Part shown: one piece after another, positions 34,785-44,986 of the stretch | How positions within the stretch are numbered: position 1 is the stretch's first letter | How the letters are laid out: each line of letters begins with the position of its first letter | Source of the DNA: Pseudomonas jinjuensis | GTDB lineage: Bacteria; Pseudomonadota; Gammaproteobacteria; Pseudomonadales; Pseudomonadaceae | Direction of reading: 5' to 3' | Assembly: GCF_900103845.1 (NCBI RefSeq) | Contig: NZ_FNIJ01000004.1 | Location: 62,001-126,000, forward strand | DNA: 64,000 bases | Notes under the pieces: model-generated | The model's input: the letters and a program-made list of their open reading frames with translations, nothing else | Told to the model about the DNA's origin: nothing | Database searches by the model: none | Translations under genes and position numbers: made by a program

Positions 34785-35105
34785 AGGCCCGAGGAACAGC
34801 GCCCGGGTCCCCAGCACGTAATCCGACTCGGATGCCATCAGCCCCACCAGCACCAGCAGGCACAGCGGCGGAACCAGGATGGCGTAGACCAGCGCCAGGC
34901 GTTCCCAGGCCATGTGCATGAAGATCGAGACGATCAGCCCCGCCTTCAGCAGCATCAGCAGCACGATCAGGAACCAGCGCAGGTAACCCTGGAGGTGGAA
35001 GTAGTCGACCATGTAGGACAGCGCGCTGAGCACGAACAGCAGCCCCCAGATCTTCAGGTACAGGCCGATGGGGTGTTGCTGGCCTTGCGCATGGGTGGTG
35101 GTCAT
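34782..35105 (-). CDS. Cytochrome c oxidase subunit IV-like (CoxD/CyoD type)
   Basis: 107 residues with three membrane segments, typical of the small prokaryotic subunit IV (LYLKIWGLLFVLSALSYMVD; MLLKAGLIVSIFMHMAWE). It is the last gene of the oxidase operon, 22 bp after subunit III. AAGGAGC lies before ATG 35105. It probably helps assembly or CuB insertion. Confidence 0.85.
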   Translation of the reverse strand: MTTTHAQGQQHPIGLYLKIWGLLFVLSALSYMVDYFHLQGYLRWFLIVLLMLLKAGLIVSIFMHMAWERLALVYAILVPPLCLLVLVGLMASESDYVLGTRALFLGP

Positions 35106-35127
35106 GGCTGGCGCTCCTTCTGTGGCC

Positions 35128-35829
35128 TCACCACAGGTAGAAGAAGGCGAAGATGAATACCCACACCAGGTCGACGAAGTGCCAGTAGAGCCCGGCGATC
35201 TCGACGATCTGGTAGTTGCCGCGGTGCTCGTAGTCGCCGCGCAGGACCTTGAACGCCACGGTGCACAGGTAGATCACCCCGATGGACACGTGCAGCCCGT
35301 GGAAGCCGGTGATCATGAAGAAACTGGCGCCGAACTGCGCCGCACCCATCGGGTTGCCCCAGGGACGCACGCCCTCGGCGATCAGCTTGCTCCACTCGAA
35401 CGCCTGCATGCCGACGAAGGTGGCGCCGAACGCGGCGGTGGCCAGCATCAGCGTGGCGCTCTTCACCCGCTCGCGGCGGTAGGCGTAGTTCACCGCCATG
35501 GCCATGGTGCCGCTGCTGCTGATCAGCACGAAGGTCATGATGGCGATGAGGATCAGCGGGATGCTGTGGCCGGCGATGGTCAGCGCGAAGACTTCGCTGG
35601 TGTTCGGCCAGGGCACCGTGCTGGCGATGCGCACCGACATGTAGCCGGTGAGGAAGCAGGTGAAGACGAAGGTGTCGCTGAGCAGGAAGATCCACATCAT
35701 CGCCTTGCCCCAGGGCACCCGCTTGAAGGCGTCCTTGTCCGACGCCCAGTCGCCGGTGATGCCGGGCCAGCCGGGCAGTTCCGTGGCGATCGGGTCGGGG
35801 TCGTGGGAGGAGTGGGCGGGCGATGCCAT
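35128..35829 (-). CDS. Cytochrome c oxidase subunit III (first copy)
   Basis: 233 residues. Subunit III family: KAMMWIFLLSDTFVFTCFL, MQAFEWSKLI, the FFMITGFHGLHVSIG motif and the terminal GLYWHFVDLVWVFIF. Six to seven membrane helices. GAGGTG precedes ATG 35829. Two subunit-III-like genes are adjacent here; this one is the more canonical, keeping HFVDLVW. Confidence 0.92.
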   Translation of the reverse strand: MASPAHSSHDPDPIATELPGWPGITGDWASDKDAFKRVPWGKAMMWIFLLSDTFVFTCFLTGYMSVRIASTVPWPNTSEVFALTIAGHSIPLILIAIMTFVLISSSGTMAMAVNYAYRRERVKSATLMLATAAFGATFVGMQAFEWSKLIAEGVRPWGNPMGAAQFGASFFMITGFHGLHVSIGVIYLCTVAFKVLRGDYEHRGNYQIVEIAGLYWHFVDLVWVFIFAFFYLW

Positions 35830-35832
35830 GCT

Positions 35833-36495
35833 TCACCTCAATCCGCAGAACGCGGCGATGGCCTGGTAGGTGGCCGGGGTACTGGTCAGCAGGGCGAACA
35901 GCAGCAGCCACAGGGCCAGCAGGTAGTGCCAGTAGGTCGCGCACAGGTCGATGCCGGTGTAGGCGCGCTGCGCCTGGCCGTGCAGGCGGGTGAAGGTCCA
36001 GCCCAGCGCGACGAGGCCGCCGAGCAGGTGCGCGCCGTGCAGCCCGGTGAGCAGGAAGAAGAACGAGTTGGCCGGGTTGCCGCTTACACCGTAGCCCCAG
36101 GCGGTGAACTGCTGCCAGACCAGCAGCTGGCCGATCAGGAAGGCGATGGCGAAGGCCGCGCCGATGAGCATGCCGAGCAGCGCCGCGCGGTGGTCGTCGC
36201 GCCGGGCGGAGTAGCGCGCCCATTGCAGGCCGGCGCTGGCGACCACCAGCAGGGTGGTGTTCAGCCACAGCCGGCCGGTGCTGGCCAGGGGCGCCAGCGG
36301 ATCGGTCAGCGCCTGCCAGTCGCCCAGCTGCGAGCGGGCGATGAAGGCGATCAGGAACAGGAAGAACAGCGAGCTGACCACCGCCAGCAGCACCCGCAGG
36401 CCTACCTTGGCGGTGCGCCGCCGGTCCAGTGCGGCCGGTTCGCTCCAGCCGCCCGGGTCGTCGCCGTCGAGGTGCTTGAGTAGGGAGTTGTTCAT
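35833..36495 (-). CDS. Second cytochrome c oxidase subunit III-family protein
   Basis: 220 residues, more divergent: FFFLLTGLHGAHLLGGLVALG and ATYWHYLLALWLLLFALL correspond to the FHGLH and WHFVDxVW segments of subunit III. Four to six membrane helices. Its ATG overlaps the subunit I stop by 4 bp (ATGA), so it is coupled to subunit I. It may replace the fused III-domain helices found in other caa3 oxidases, or be an assembly subunit. Confidence 0.85.
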   Translation of the reverse strand: MNNSLLKHLDGDDPGGWSEPAALDRRRTAKVGLRVLLAVVSSLFFLFLIAFIARSQLGDWQALTDPLAPLASTGRLWLNTTLLVVASAGLQWARYSARRDDHRAALLGMLIGAAFAIAFLIGQLLVWQQFTAWGYGVSGNPANSFFFLLTGLHGAHLLGGLVALGWTFTRLHGQAQRAYTGIDLCATYWHYLLALWLLLFALLTSTPATYQAIAAFCGLR

Positions 36496-38264
36496 GGCCT
36501 GTCCCCCGTCGCGGCGGCGCCGCTGCGCTGCTTCATCCGCTCCAGTTCCTCGCGGGAGACGATCTGCGGCACGTAGTCCTGGTCCACGCCCGGCACGCTG
36601 TAGTCATAGGCCCAGCGATGCACCACCGGCAGCTGCGCGCGCCAGTTGCCGTGCACCGGAGGGGTGTCCGGGGTCTGCCATTCCAGGCTGGTGGCGTGCC
36701 ACGGGTTGCCGCCGGCCGGCTTGCCGTGGGACAGGCTCCAGAACAGGTTGAACAGGAACAGCAGCTGCGACACGCCGACGATCAGCGCGGCGATGGTGAT
36801 GAAGGCGTTCAGCTCGTGGGCCGACTGCGGGATGAATTCGTAGCCGGGGTACTCGTAGTAGCGCCGCGGCATGCCCAGCAGCCCCAGGTAGTGCATGGGG
36901 AAGTAGATGGCGTAGGTGCCGAGGAAGGTGATCCAGAAGTGCAGCTTGCCGAGGGTCTCGTTCATCATCCGGCCGGTGATCTTCGGGTACCAGTGGTAGA
37001 TCGCGCCGAACACCACCAGGATCGGCGCCACGCCCATCACCATGTGGAAGTGGGCGACGACGAAGTAGGTGTCCGACAGCGGGATGTCGACGATCACGTT
37101 GCCGAGGAACAGCCCGGTCAGCCCGCCGACCAGGAAGGTGACGATGAAGGCCAGGGCGAACAGCATCGGCACGGTGAGGTGGATGTCGCCGCGCCACAGG
37201 GTCAGCACCCAGTTGTAGACCTTCAGCGCGGTGGGCACGGCGATGATCAGCGTGGTGGTGGCGAAGAAGAAGCCGAAGTAGGGGTTCATCCCGCTGACGT
37301 ACATGTGGTGCGCCCAGACCACGAAGCTGAGCACGCCGATGGCGATGATGGCCCAGACCATCATGCGGTAGCCGAAGATGTTCTTCCGCGCGTGGGTGCT
37401 GATCAGGTCCGAGACCAGGCCGAAGGCGGGCAGGGCGACGATGTACACCTCGGGATGGCCGAAGAACCAGAACAGGTGCTGGAAGAGGATCGGGCTGCCA
37501 CCCTCGTGGTCCAGCGGCTGGCCCATGGAGATCACCGCCGGTATGAAGAAGCTGGTGCCGAGCAGGCGGTCGAACAGCAGCATGATGGCGCTGACGAACA
37601 GCGCCGGGAACGCCAGCAGGGCGAGGATCGAGGCCATGAAGATGCCCCATACCGACAGCGGCATGCGGAACAGGGTCATGCCGTAGGTGCGCGCCTGCAG
37701 CACCGTGGTCACGTAGTTGAGGCCGCCCATGGTGGCGGCGACGATGAAGATCGCCAGCGACACCAGCATCAGCACGATGCCCCACTCGGCGCCCGGCGTG
37801 CCCTGGGTGATCGCCTGCGGCGGGTAGAGCGTCCAGCCGGCGCCGGTGGGCCCGCCGGGGACGAAGAAGCTGGCGAGCAGCACCAGCACCGAGAGCAGGT
37901 AGAACCAGTAGCTGAGCATGTTGACGTAGGGGAACACCATGTCCCGCGCGCCGACCATCAGCGGGATCAGGTAGTTGCCGAAGCCGCCGAGGAAGAGCGC
38001 GGTGAGCAGGTAGATCACCATGATCATGCCGTGCATGGTCATCGCCTGGTAATAGGTGGTCGCGTCCATGAACTCCAGGCTGCCGGGGAAGCCCAGCTGC
38101 ATGCGCATCAGCCCGGACAGCACCAGCGCCACCAGGCCGACGGCGATCGCCGTCAGCGAATACTGGATGGCGATGACCTTGTGGTCCTGGCTCCAGATGT
38201 AGCGCGTGACGAAGCTCTTCGGTTCGTGCAGTTCTTCAGTCTGCGCGTGGTCCGCGTAGGCCAT
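36492..38264 (-). CDS. Cytochrome c oxidase subunit I (haem-copper, A-type)
   Basis: 590 residues, twelve or more helices. It binds haem a and the haem a3-CuB centre. The ligand segments TMHGMIM, FWFFGHPEVYIVALPAFG, AHHMYVSGM and AHFHMVMG are all present. GARDMVFPYVNMLSYW holds the D-channel aspartate, and the HPEVY glutamate marks the A family. GGGAGG precedes ATG 38264. It reduces oxygen and pumps protons at the inner membrane. Confidence 0.95.
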   Translation of the reverse strand: MAYADHAQTEELHEPKSFVTRYIWSQDHKVIAIQYSLTAIAVGLVALVLSGLMRMQLGFPGSLEFMDATTYYQAMTMHGMIMVIYLLTALFLGGFGNYLIPLMVGARDMVFPYVNMLSYWFYLLSVLVLLASFFVPGGPTGAGWTLYPPQAITQGTPGAEWGIVLMLVSLAIFIVAATMGGLNYVTTVLQARTYGMTLFRMPLSVWGIFMASILALLAFPALFVSAIMLLFDRLLGTSFFIPAVISMGQPLDHEGGSPILFQHLFWFFGHPEVYIVALPAFGLVSDLISTHARKNIFGYRMMVWAIIAIGVLSFVVWAHHMYVSGMNPYFGFFFATTTLIIAVPTALKVYNWVLTLWRGDIHLTVPMLFALAFIVTFLVGGLTGLFLGNVIVDIPLSDTYFVVAHFHMVMGVAPILVVFGAIYHWYPKITGRMMNETLGKLHFWITFLGTYAIYFPMHYLGLLGMPRRYYEYPGYEFIPQSAHELNAFITIAALIVGVSQLLFLFNLFWSLSHGKPAGGNPWHATSLEWQTPDTPPVHGNWRAQLPVVHRWAYDYSVPGVDQDYVPQIVSREELERMKQRSGAAATGDRP

Positions 38265-38310
38265 CGGATCAACCTCCCGGAATGGCCGGCCCGGCGTGGC
38301 CGGACACGGC

Positions 38311-39720
38311 CTATTCCGCCATGGAACGGATGAACGCGATCAATGTCGCCATGTCCTGGTCGCTGGGGGTGAAGGTCGGCATGACCGGCGGATACCCCTT
38401 GACCATGCGCGCGCCAGGGTTGAGGACGGATTCCCTGAGATAGTCGTCGTCGGCCTTGACCTGGCTGCCGTCGGCGAGGGTCACCGTGCTGCCGTAGAGT
38501 CCCTTCCAGGTGGGGCCGATGCCCTTGCTGCCATCCAGGCTGTGGCAGGCAAGACAGCCGAGCGAGGCGGCGAGCTGCTGGCCCTGTTCCGGGCCGGCCG
38601 CGCTCTTCGTCTCCTGCCCTGCGGCGCTGAGCGATCGGATGTAGGCGGTCAGGGCGCCCACTTCGACATCGGTGAAAGTATAGGCCACCATCACCGGCGG
38701 GTAGCCGCGCACCAGCTTGGCCCTGGGATCGAGGATGGATTCGCGGATATAGGCGTCGTCCACCTTCACCGAACTGCCGTCGGCCAGCTCCGCCATGCTG
38801 CCGTAGAGATCCTTCCACCCCGGGCCGATGCTCTTGCTGCCGTCCTGGCTGTGGCACGCGTGGCAGCCCTGGCTCTCGGCGAGCTTGCGGCCCTGTTCGA
38901 CCTGGTCGTCCTTGCCGGCGGGGCTGGTCGCCACCAGGCTCTGGGCGAAGGTCTGCTGCGTGGCCAGCCACTGGTCGAACTGCTCGGGCGGTTCGACTAT
39001 CACCGTGCCGCGCATGTTGAAGTGGCCGACGCCGCAGAACTCCGCGCAGAGCACCTCGTATTTGCCGGCCCGGGTCGGGGTGAACCAGAAGTGCGAGACC
39101 ATGCCCGGGACCATGTCCATCTTCCCGCGCACCTGGGGGATGTAGAAGTTGTGCAGCACGTCCTTGGAGCGCTGCAGCACCTTCACCGGGCGGCCGAGCG
39201 GCAGGCGCACCTCGCTGCCCTTGATGATCACGTCGTCCTGCCCGGCCGGGTCGTTGCGGTCGACGCCGAGCGGGTTGGCTCCGTCCACCCAGCGGGTGTC
39301 GGCGCGGCCGAGCTGGCCGTCCTGGCCGGGGAAGCGGTACGACCACTGCCACTGCTGGGCCACCACTTCCAGCTGGTAGGCGTCCTGCGGCACGCGCACG
39401 AAGTCGTTGTAGACGAACAGGCCGGGGGCGAGCATGCCGACGATGCCCAGCGAGGTGATGACGATCAGCCACCACTCCAGCTTCCTGTTCTCCGGCTGGT
39501 AGTCCGCGCGCTGGCCCGGGCGGTGGCGATAGCGGATCACCGCGATGACCACGAAGGCGGTGATGACGACGAAGAAGATCCCGGTGATGACCAGGGTGAG
39601 GATCAGCGTGGCGTCGATCGAGCCCCAGTTGGAGGCGGCTTGCGTCGGGTGCCAGGGAGCGAGGAAGTGGAAGAGAACGGACGCAACGATGATCAGTAGG
39701 AGGACTATTGCGATCGCCAT
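38311..39720 (-). CDS. Cytochrome c oxidase subunit II with two fused cytochrome c domains (caa3-type)
   Basis: 469 residues from ATG 39720. Two N-terminal helices (3-20 and about 35-62), a third hydrophobic stretch near 80, then a cupredoxin with CuA ligands in LHNFYIP and CAEFCGVGHFNM. Two class I cytochrome c domains follow, with haem motifs CHACH (286-290) and CLACH (389-393). Each has a methionine-containing GYPPVM segment as probable sixth ligand. The two haem domains are near copies of each other. It is the first gene of the oxidase operon. No haem O/A synthase or CtaG gene is adjacent. Confidence 0.94.
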   Translation of the reverse strand: MAIAIVLLLIIVASVLFHFLAPWHPTQAASNWGSIDATLILTLVITGIFFVVITAFVVIAVIRYRHRPGQRADYQPENRKLEWWLIVITSLGIVGMLAPGLFVYNDFVRVPQDAYQLEVVAQQWQWSYRFPGQDGQLGRADTRWVDGANPLGVDRNDPAGQDDVIIKGSEVRLPLGRPVKVLQRSKDVLHNFYIPQVRGKMDMVPGMVSHFWFTPTRAGKYEVLCAEFCGVGHFNMRGTVIVEPPEQFDQWLATQQTFAQSLVATSPAGKDDQVEQGRKLAESQGCHACHSQDGSKSIGPGWKDLYGSMAELADGSSVKVDDAYIRESILDPRAKLVRGYPPVMVAYTFTDVEVGALTAYIRSLSAAGQETKSAAGPEQGQQLAASLGCLACHSLDGSKGIGPTWKGLYGSTVTLADGSQVKADDDYLRESVLNPGARMVKGYPPVMPTFTPSDQDMATLIAFIRSMAE

Positions 39721-39846
39721 TTTCTCGATCCCGTCGATCTGGCCGCGACCATCGCCCGGGCCGCGGTCACTCGACCGCGCCGGATACCCTTCCCCCAATC
39801 CCGTTGCCACGGGCACTGGGGAGTATAGACAGGGAAACCCGGCAGG

Positions 39847-40920
39847 CTATTTCGGCCGTGGGTCGTCCAGCTCAGCATCCGGCCGGGACAGCCGCCCGGC
39901 GCGCAGGTCCTGCACCGCGCGGACCACGGCGCGGGCGACGTTGCGCACCTCCTCCTGCAGCGCCCGGTCGGCGTCGTATGCGTCGTGGCTGGTGGCGTAG
40001 GGCTCGTAGTAGCCGATGTAGCGCTCCAGGCGCGCGCTCTTGCCGGCGTCGACCAGGCCCATCCAGTCCAGCCAGTCGGAAAGCGCGTGCAGGCTGGCCT
40101 CGATGCCGGCGACGTCGCCATGCACCACCAGCCCGTAGGCGCGCCCGGCGAGATGCTTGGGATAGGGCCAGCCGTCCAGTTCGATGCGCTTGGCCTTGAG
40201 CGCGTCCTTGCCGGAGGTGGAGGTCGGGTCGGAATTGCCGCCGTCGGCGCAGACCAGGCGGTCGATCATCAGCTTCAGCGGGCTCGGCGCCTGGTACCAG
40301 TACACCGGCGTTAGCAGGATGACGCCGTGGGCGGCGACCCAGCGCGGGTAGATCTCGTTCATCAGGTCGCCGACCTGGTCCAGCGCGTGGTTCGGGTAGC
40401 AGCTGCACGGCCAGTGGCAGAGCGGCATGGCGGTGGAGACGCAGCCCTTGCAGGGAAAGATGCGCTGGCCGTATTCCGAGGTCAGCCGGCTGAGGTCCAG
40501 CAGGTCCGCCTCGAAGCCGGCGCCGCGCAGTTCCCAGGCGGCGAGGCTGGCCATGCGCCAGGTCTTGGAGATTTCCCCCGGACAGCTGCCATCGTTGCGC
40601 GAGGAGCCGGCCACCAGCAGCACCCGCGACGGCCCGGCGGGATCGCGGAAGCGCCCTTCGGCCTGGCGGATGGCGTCGTGCGCCGCCAGCCATTCCACCG
40701 ACAGCTCGTAGTCCGGATCGGCGTAGCCGGGGCCGGCCTTGCGCGTAACGGGCGCCTTGCGGCCATGGCGATAGGCATCCCAGGCGATTTCCTCGAGGCG
40801 GGCGATGGCGGCGTCCTCGGCGCGGAAGGCGGGATCGTGGAAGCGCTGGCGGAAGCGCTCGCCGAAGGTCTGCCGGTCCAGCTTGCCGGGTGCCTGCCCG
40901 GTACGCGGTGCGATGCTCAT
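39847..40920 (-). CDS. Flavodoxin-fold NAD(P)H-dependent FMN reductase-like protein
   Basis: 357 residues: an unusual N-terminal extension (1-95), then a flavodoxin-like core with LLVAGSSRNDGSCPGEIS (phosphate-binding loop) and TPVYWYQAPSPLKLMIDR. A cysteine-rich insert PCKGCVSTAMPLCHWPCSCYP sits near 155-175. GGAGG precedes ATG 40920. The function is unknown; the Cys cluster could bind a metal or act in redox. Confidence 0.82.
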   Translation of the reverse strand: MSIAPRTGQAPGKLDRQTFGERFRQRFHDPAFRAEDAAIARLEEIAWDAYRHGRKAPVTRKAGPGYADPDYELSVEWLAAHDAIRQAEGRFRDPAGPSRVLLVAGSSRNDGSCPGEISKTWRMASLAAWELRGAGFEADLLDLSRLTSEYGQRIFPCKGCVSTAMPLCHWPCSCYPNHALDQVGDLMNEIYPRWVAAHGVILLTPVYWYQAPSPLKLMIDRLVCADGGNSDPTSTSGKDALKAKRIELDGWPYPKHLAGRAYGLVVHGDVAGIEASLHALSDWLDWMGLVDAGKSARLERYIGYYEPYATSHDAYDADRALQEEVRNVARAVVRAVQDLRAGRLSRPDAELDDPRPK

Positions 40921-41100
40921 GACGCCTCCGTCGCGGCCGTTCTCCTGCTTTCGAGTTGCCCCGGCGCCGGCGGGTTCAGCCGAAATGGCGCGGCAGAGCG
41001 GCCGCGGGGCAAATCCGATACAACGCTTCGTGACGGTCGGGGTCCAACCCCAGACAGGGAATTTCGCCCGGGAACGGCGTCGTCACGAGGGAGGGGAGAT

Positions 41101-41883
41101 ATGTACAGCCATCAACTGCTCAACGAGATCGCACTGGTCACCGGCTCCGATTCCGGCATCGGCCAGGCCGTCGCCATCGCCTTCGCCCGCGAGGGGGCGG
41201 ATGTCGCGGTGACCTATCTGCACGACCGCGAGGGCGCGCTGCACACCTGCAGCCAGATCGAGGCGCAGGGGCGGCGTTCGGCGCTGCTGCAGCTCGACCA
41301 GCGCCATCCGCAGGCGGTGGCGGAGGTGTTCGAGGAAATCCGCCGGCAACTGGGCACGCCGACCCTGCTGGTCAACGCCGCGGCGACCGGCGCCAGCGAC
41401 GTGCCGGTGCACGACACCGATCCGCAGGACTGGGAAGACCATCTGCGCATCAACCTGTTCGGTCCGTTCTACTGCTGCCGCGAATTCATCCGCGGCCTGG
41501 AAGGCAGCGGCCGGCATGGCGGCATCATCAATGTCACCAGCGTCCACGAGGAAATCCCCCGCGCCGGCGCGGCCGCCTACGACGCCGCCAAGGGCGGCCT
41601 GCGCAACCTGACCCGCACCCTGGCGCTGGAGCTGGCGCAGAGCGGCATCAACGTGAACAACCTGGCTCCCGGCATGGTCCTCACGCCGATGAACCAGCAG
41701 GCCCTGGACGACCCGGCGCAGCGCCAGCGGCAGGAACAGGCGATCCCGCTCAGGCGCGCGGCGGAACCGGAGGAAATCGCCGAGGTGGCGGTGTTCCTCG
41801 CATCGAAGAAGGCCGCCTACATACACGGCTCGACCATAGTGGTGGACGGCGGGTTGATGCAGAACCTGGGGCAGGGGGCTTGA
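41101..41883 (+). CDS. Short-chain dehydrogenase/reductase
   Basis: 260 residues. Classical SDR: TGSDSGIGQAVA cofactor loop, NAAATGAS, catalytic S in NVTSVHEE, Y-x3-K in AAYDAAKGG and the PGMVLTPMN segment. It resembles glucose-1-dehydrogenase or 3-ketoacyl-reductase types; the substrate cannot be read from sequence. GGGAGGGGAG precedes ATG 41101. Confidence 0.92.
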   Translation: MYSHQLLNEIALVTGSDSGIGQAVAIAFAREGADVAVTYLHDREGALHTCSQIEAQGRRSALLQLDQRHPQAVAEVFEEIRRQLGTPTLLVNAAATGASDVPVHDTDPQDWEDHLRINLFGPFYCCREFIRGLEGSGRHGGIINVTSVHEEIPRAGAAAYDAAKGGLRNLTRTLALELAQSGINVNNLAPGMVLTPMNQQALDDPAQRQRQEQAIPLRRAAEPEEIAEVAVFLASKKAAYIHGSTIVVDGGLMQNLGQGA

Positions 41884-41889
41884 GGGTGT

Positions 41890-42065
41890 GGGAGCCATGC
41901 CCGTGGAATCGCCTGCGGTCGCGGGCATGGCCCGCTCCTACAGATAATCAGGGCCGCGGTGTTTTTCGTAGGAGCGAACAAACTCCACCGCGGGGCCGGT
42001 TCGCGAGCAAGCTCGCTCCTGCAACGTCACCCACCCTTATCGTTCCCACGCGGGAGCGCGGGAAC
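41890..42065. repeat. Three REP-like elements between convergent genes
   Basis: GCGGGCATGGCCCGCTCCTACA (41920-41942, half of the CATGCC family, with an inverted remnant near 41890), an imperfect pair GTAGGAGCGAAC...GTTCGCGAGCAAGCTCGCTCCT (about 41968-42020), and GTTCCCACGCGGGAGCGCGG (42042-42065). Confidence 0.78.
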
Positions 42066-42076
42066 CGTTCCGGACC

Positions 42077-43336
42077 TCAACCGCCATCCATATCCTCCAG
42101 CCGCACATAGCGGTCCAGCGTCACCAGGTCCAGCTTGATCCGGCCGATGAACGCCGAGAAGGCGAACGCGGCGGCCAGCCGGCGCATGTCCTGGGCCCAG
42201 GGCGGTACGTAGCGCGGCGTCTGCAGCCAGCCGGATTCGAACAGCGGGTCGAGGCGGATCACGTCGGCGGTGGTCAGGCGGCCGGCGAAGAGGTTGTCCA
42301 CCAGCTCGGCGCGGTCGTCGCGGATGGCCACGCGCAGCAGCGTATGCACGCTGACCAGTCCGGACAGGTAGCAGGCGTCCTTGGTGAAGGCCACGCCGCC
42401 GCGCACGTCGCCGCCACGGAACACGCGCTGGGCGGAGCGGAAGGATTCCTCCTCGGACTGCCCGGCTTCCAGGAAGCCGCGGAACACCTCGATGAAATCC
42501 GCGCCTTCCAGCGCCTGCTGCACGGCGAGCACGCGCAGGGTGATGCGCCGCAGGCGCTGGATGTCGATGCTGCCGGTGAGCAGCTCGGCGAGCATGGCGA
42601 TGCCTTCCTGGGTCTCGGTGGTGCGCGGCGCGCCCAGGCCGAGGCAGCGCAGGTTGGGCTGGGACTGGCCGTTCTGCATGGTGGCGGCGTGGACGAAGGC
42701 CTCGTGCTGCAGCAGCTGCGCCTTGTCCAGCTCGGAGAACAGCGCACCGGCGCGCAGGCGGATGCGCGTGGCGCCGGCGATGGCCTTGGAGGCGAGTTCG
42801 GGGTCGAGCACCACCCGCACCTTGTCCGGGCCGAAGAAACGGTCCAGCTCCGGCTGCATCCACGCGGCCAGTTCGGCGGCGGGAATGTCGCAGACGGTGG
42901 GCGGGATGGTCTTGCCGTCGAGCAGCGCGTCGGTAGTCTCCAGCAGGAAGCTCGCCACGTCCATCGCGCTGAGCTGCTGGCGGGTGTAGACGAAGTCCGG
43001 CCGCCGGTAGAGCCGCGCGGAATGCTCGGAGAAGGCCGGCGTGCCTATGGCGCCGAGCATCCGTCCGGCGCTGGCGTAGCTGCGCGCGGTGGCGGCGAGG
43101 AACTGGCCGGCGGGGTGGCCGCTGTCGCAGGCGTCGGCGAGCGTTTCCAGGGCCTCGATCTCGCTGCGATGGTCGCGCGGCGACAGCGTCACCTCGGGCA
43201 GGGACGGCCTGCCGGCGCGCCAGTCGGCGAGGAAGCGCCCCTCCACGCCGTCCGGCCAGGCGAGGGCGTCCAGGACGCGGATCTTCCGCGCCAGCGGTGG
43301 CAGGGCGGCATCGATTTCGGCAAGCGTGGCGGCCAT
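42077..43336 (-). CDS. QEGLA-motif protein (DUF1704, MATCAP-like metallopeptidase)
   Basis: 419 residues from ATG 43336. It carries HEAFVH, an HExxxH zinc motif, followed by TQEGIAMLAE, equivalent to the family's QEGLA. This is the family annotated as flavohaemoglobin expression-modulating protein. The eukaryotic relatives (MATCAP) are tubulin tyrosine carboxypeptidases with the same HExxxH plus downstream glutamate. A peptidase function in bacteria is inferred, not proven. No flavohaemoglobin gene is near; it stands alone. Confidence 0.85.
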   Translation of the reverse strand: MAATLAEIDAALPPLARKIRVLDALAWPDGVEGRFLADWRAGRPSLPEVTLSPRDHRSEIEALETLADACDSGHPAGQFLAATARSYASAGRMLGAIGTPAFSEHSARLYRRPDFVYTRQQLSAMDVASFLLETTDALLDGKTIPPTVCDIPAAELAAWMQPELDRFFGPDKVRVVLDPELASKAIAGATRIRLRAGALFSELDKAQLLQHEAFVHAATMQNGQSQPNLRCLGLGAPRTTETQEGIAMLAELLTGSIDIQRLRRITLRVLAVQQALEGADFIEVFRGFLEAGQSEEESFRSAQRVFRGGDVRGGVAFTKDACYLSGLVSVHTLLRVAIRDDRAELVDNLFAGRLTTADVIRLDPLFESGWLQTPRYVPPWAQDMRRLAAAFAFSAFIGRIKLDLVTLDRYVRLEDMDGG

Positions 43337-43623
43337 GGCGGATACCTCATGCGGTATCTGAAAGCCTAGCAGCGGCGCATGTGGCCGCTGGCCCGGGGGC
43401 GAGGAAAGCCGCCTGTCCGGAGCCCGCAGCGTTTTGCAATGAAAACAGACAGTTGGCGACTTCCGAAGGCCGCTCGGCCACATCCCCCCCAACGGCCTGT
43501 TCCTCTCAAGCCGGTTGCTTTCAAGGTTATGAGGAAAGCTTCTAATGAGAATCAAGCACAACGGATACCCTATGCCACTGTCTCGTCGAAGCGCACCGCC
43601 AAGCCGGTGGGGTAGAAGAACAA

Positions 43624-44970
<1,347 letters not shown>

Positions 44971-44986
44971 GCCGCGCCCGCGGCGG

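Noticed and set aside
35068-38333. Long plus-strand frames opposite the oxidase genes
   Set aside because: His-, Gln- and Arg-rich shadow translations of the membrane proteins on the other strand; no recognisable domain.
43439-43615. 58-codon ORF upstream of the sigma-54 regulator
   Set aside because: No ribosome site, basic and proline-rich composition without any pattern. Probably chance in GC-rich DNA.
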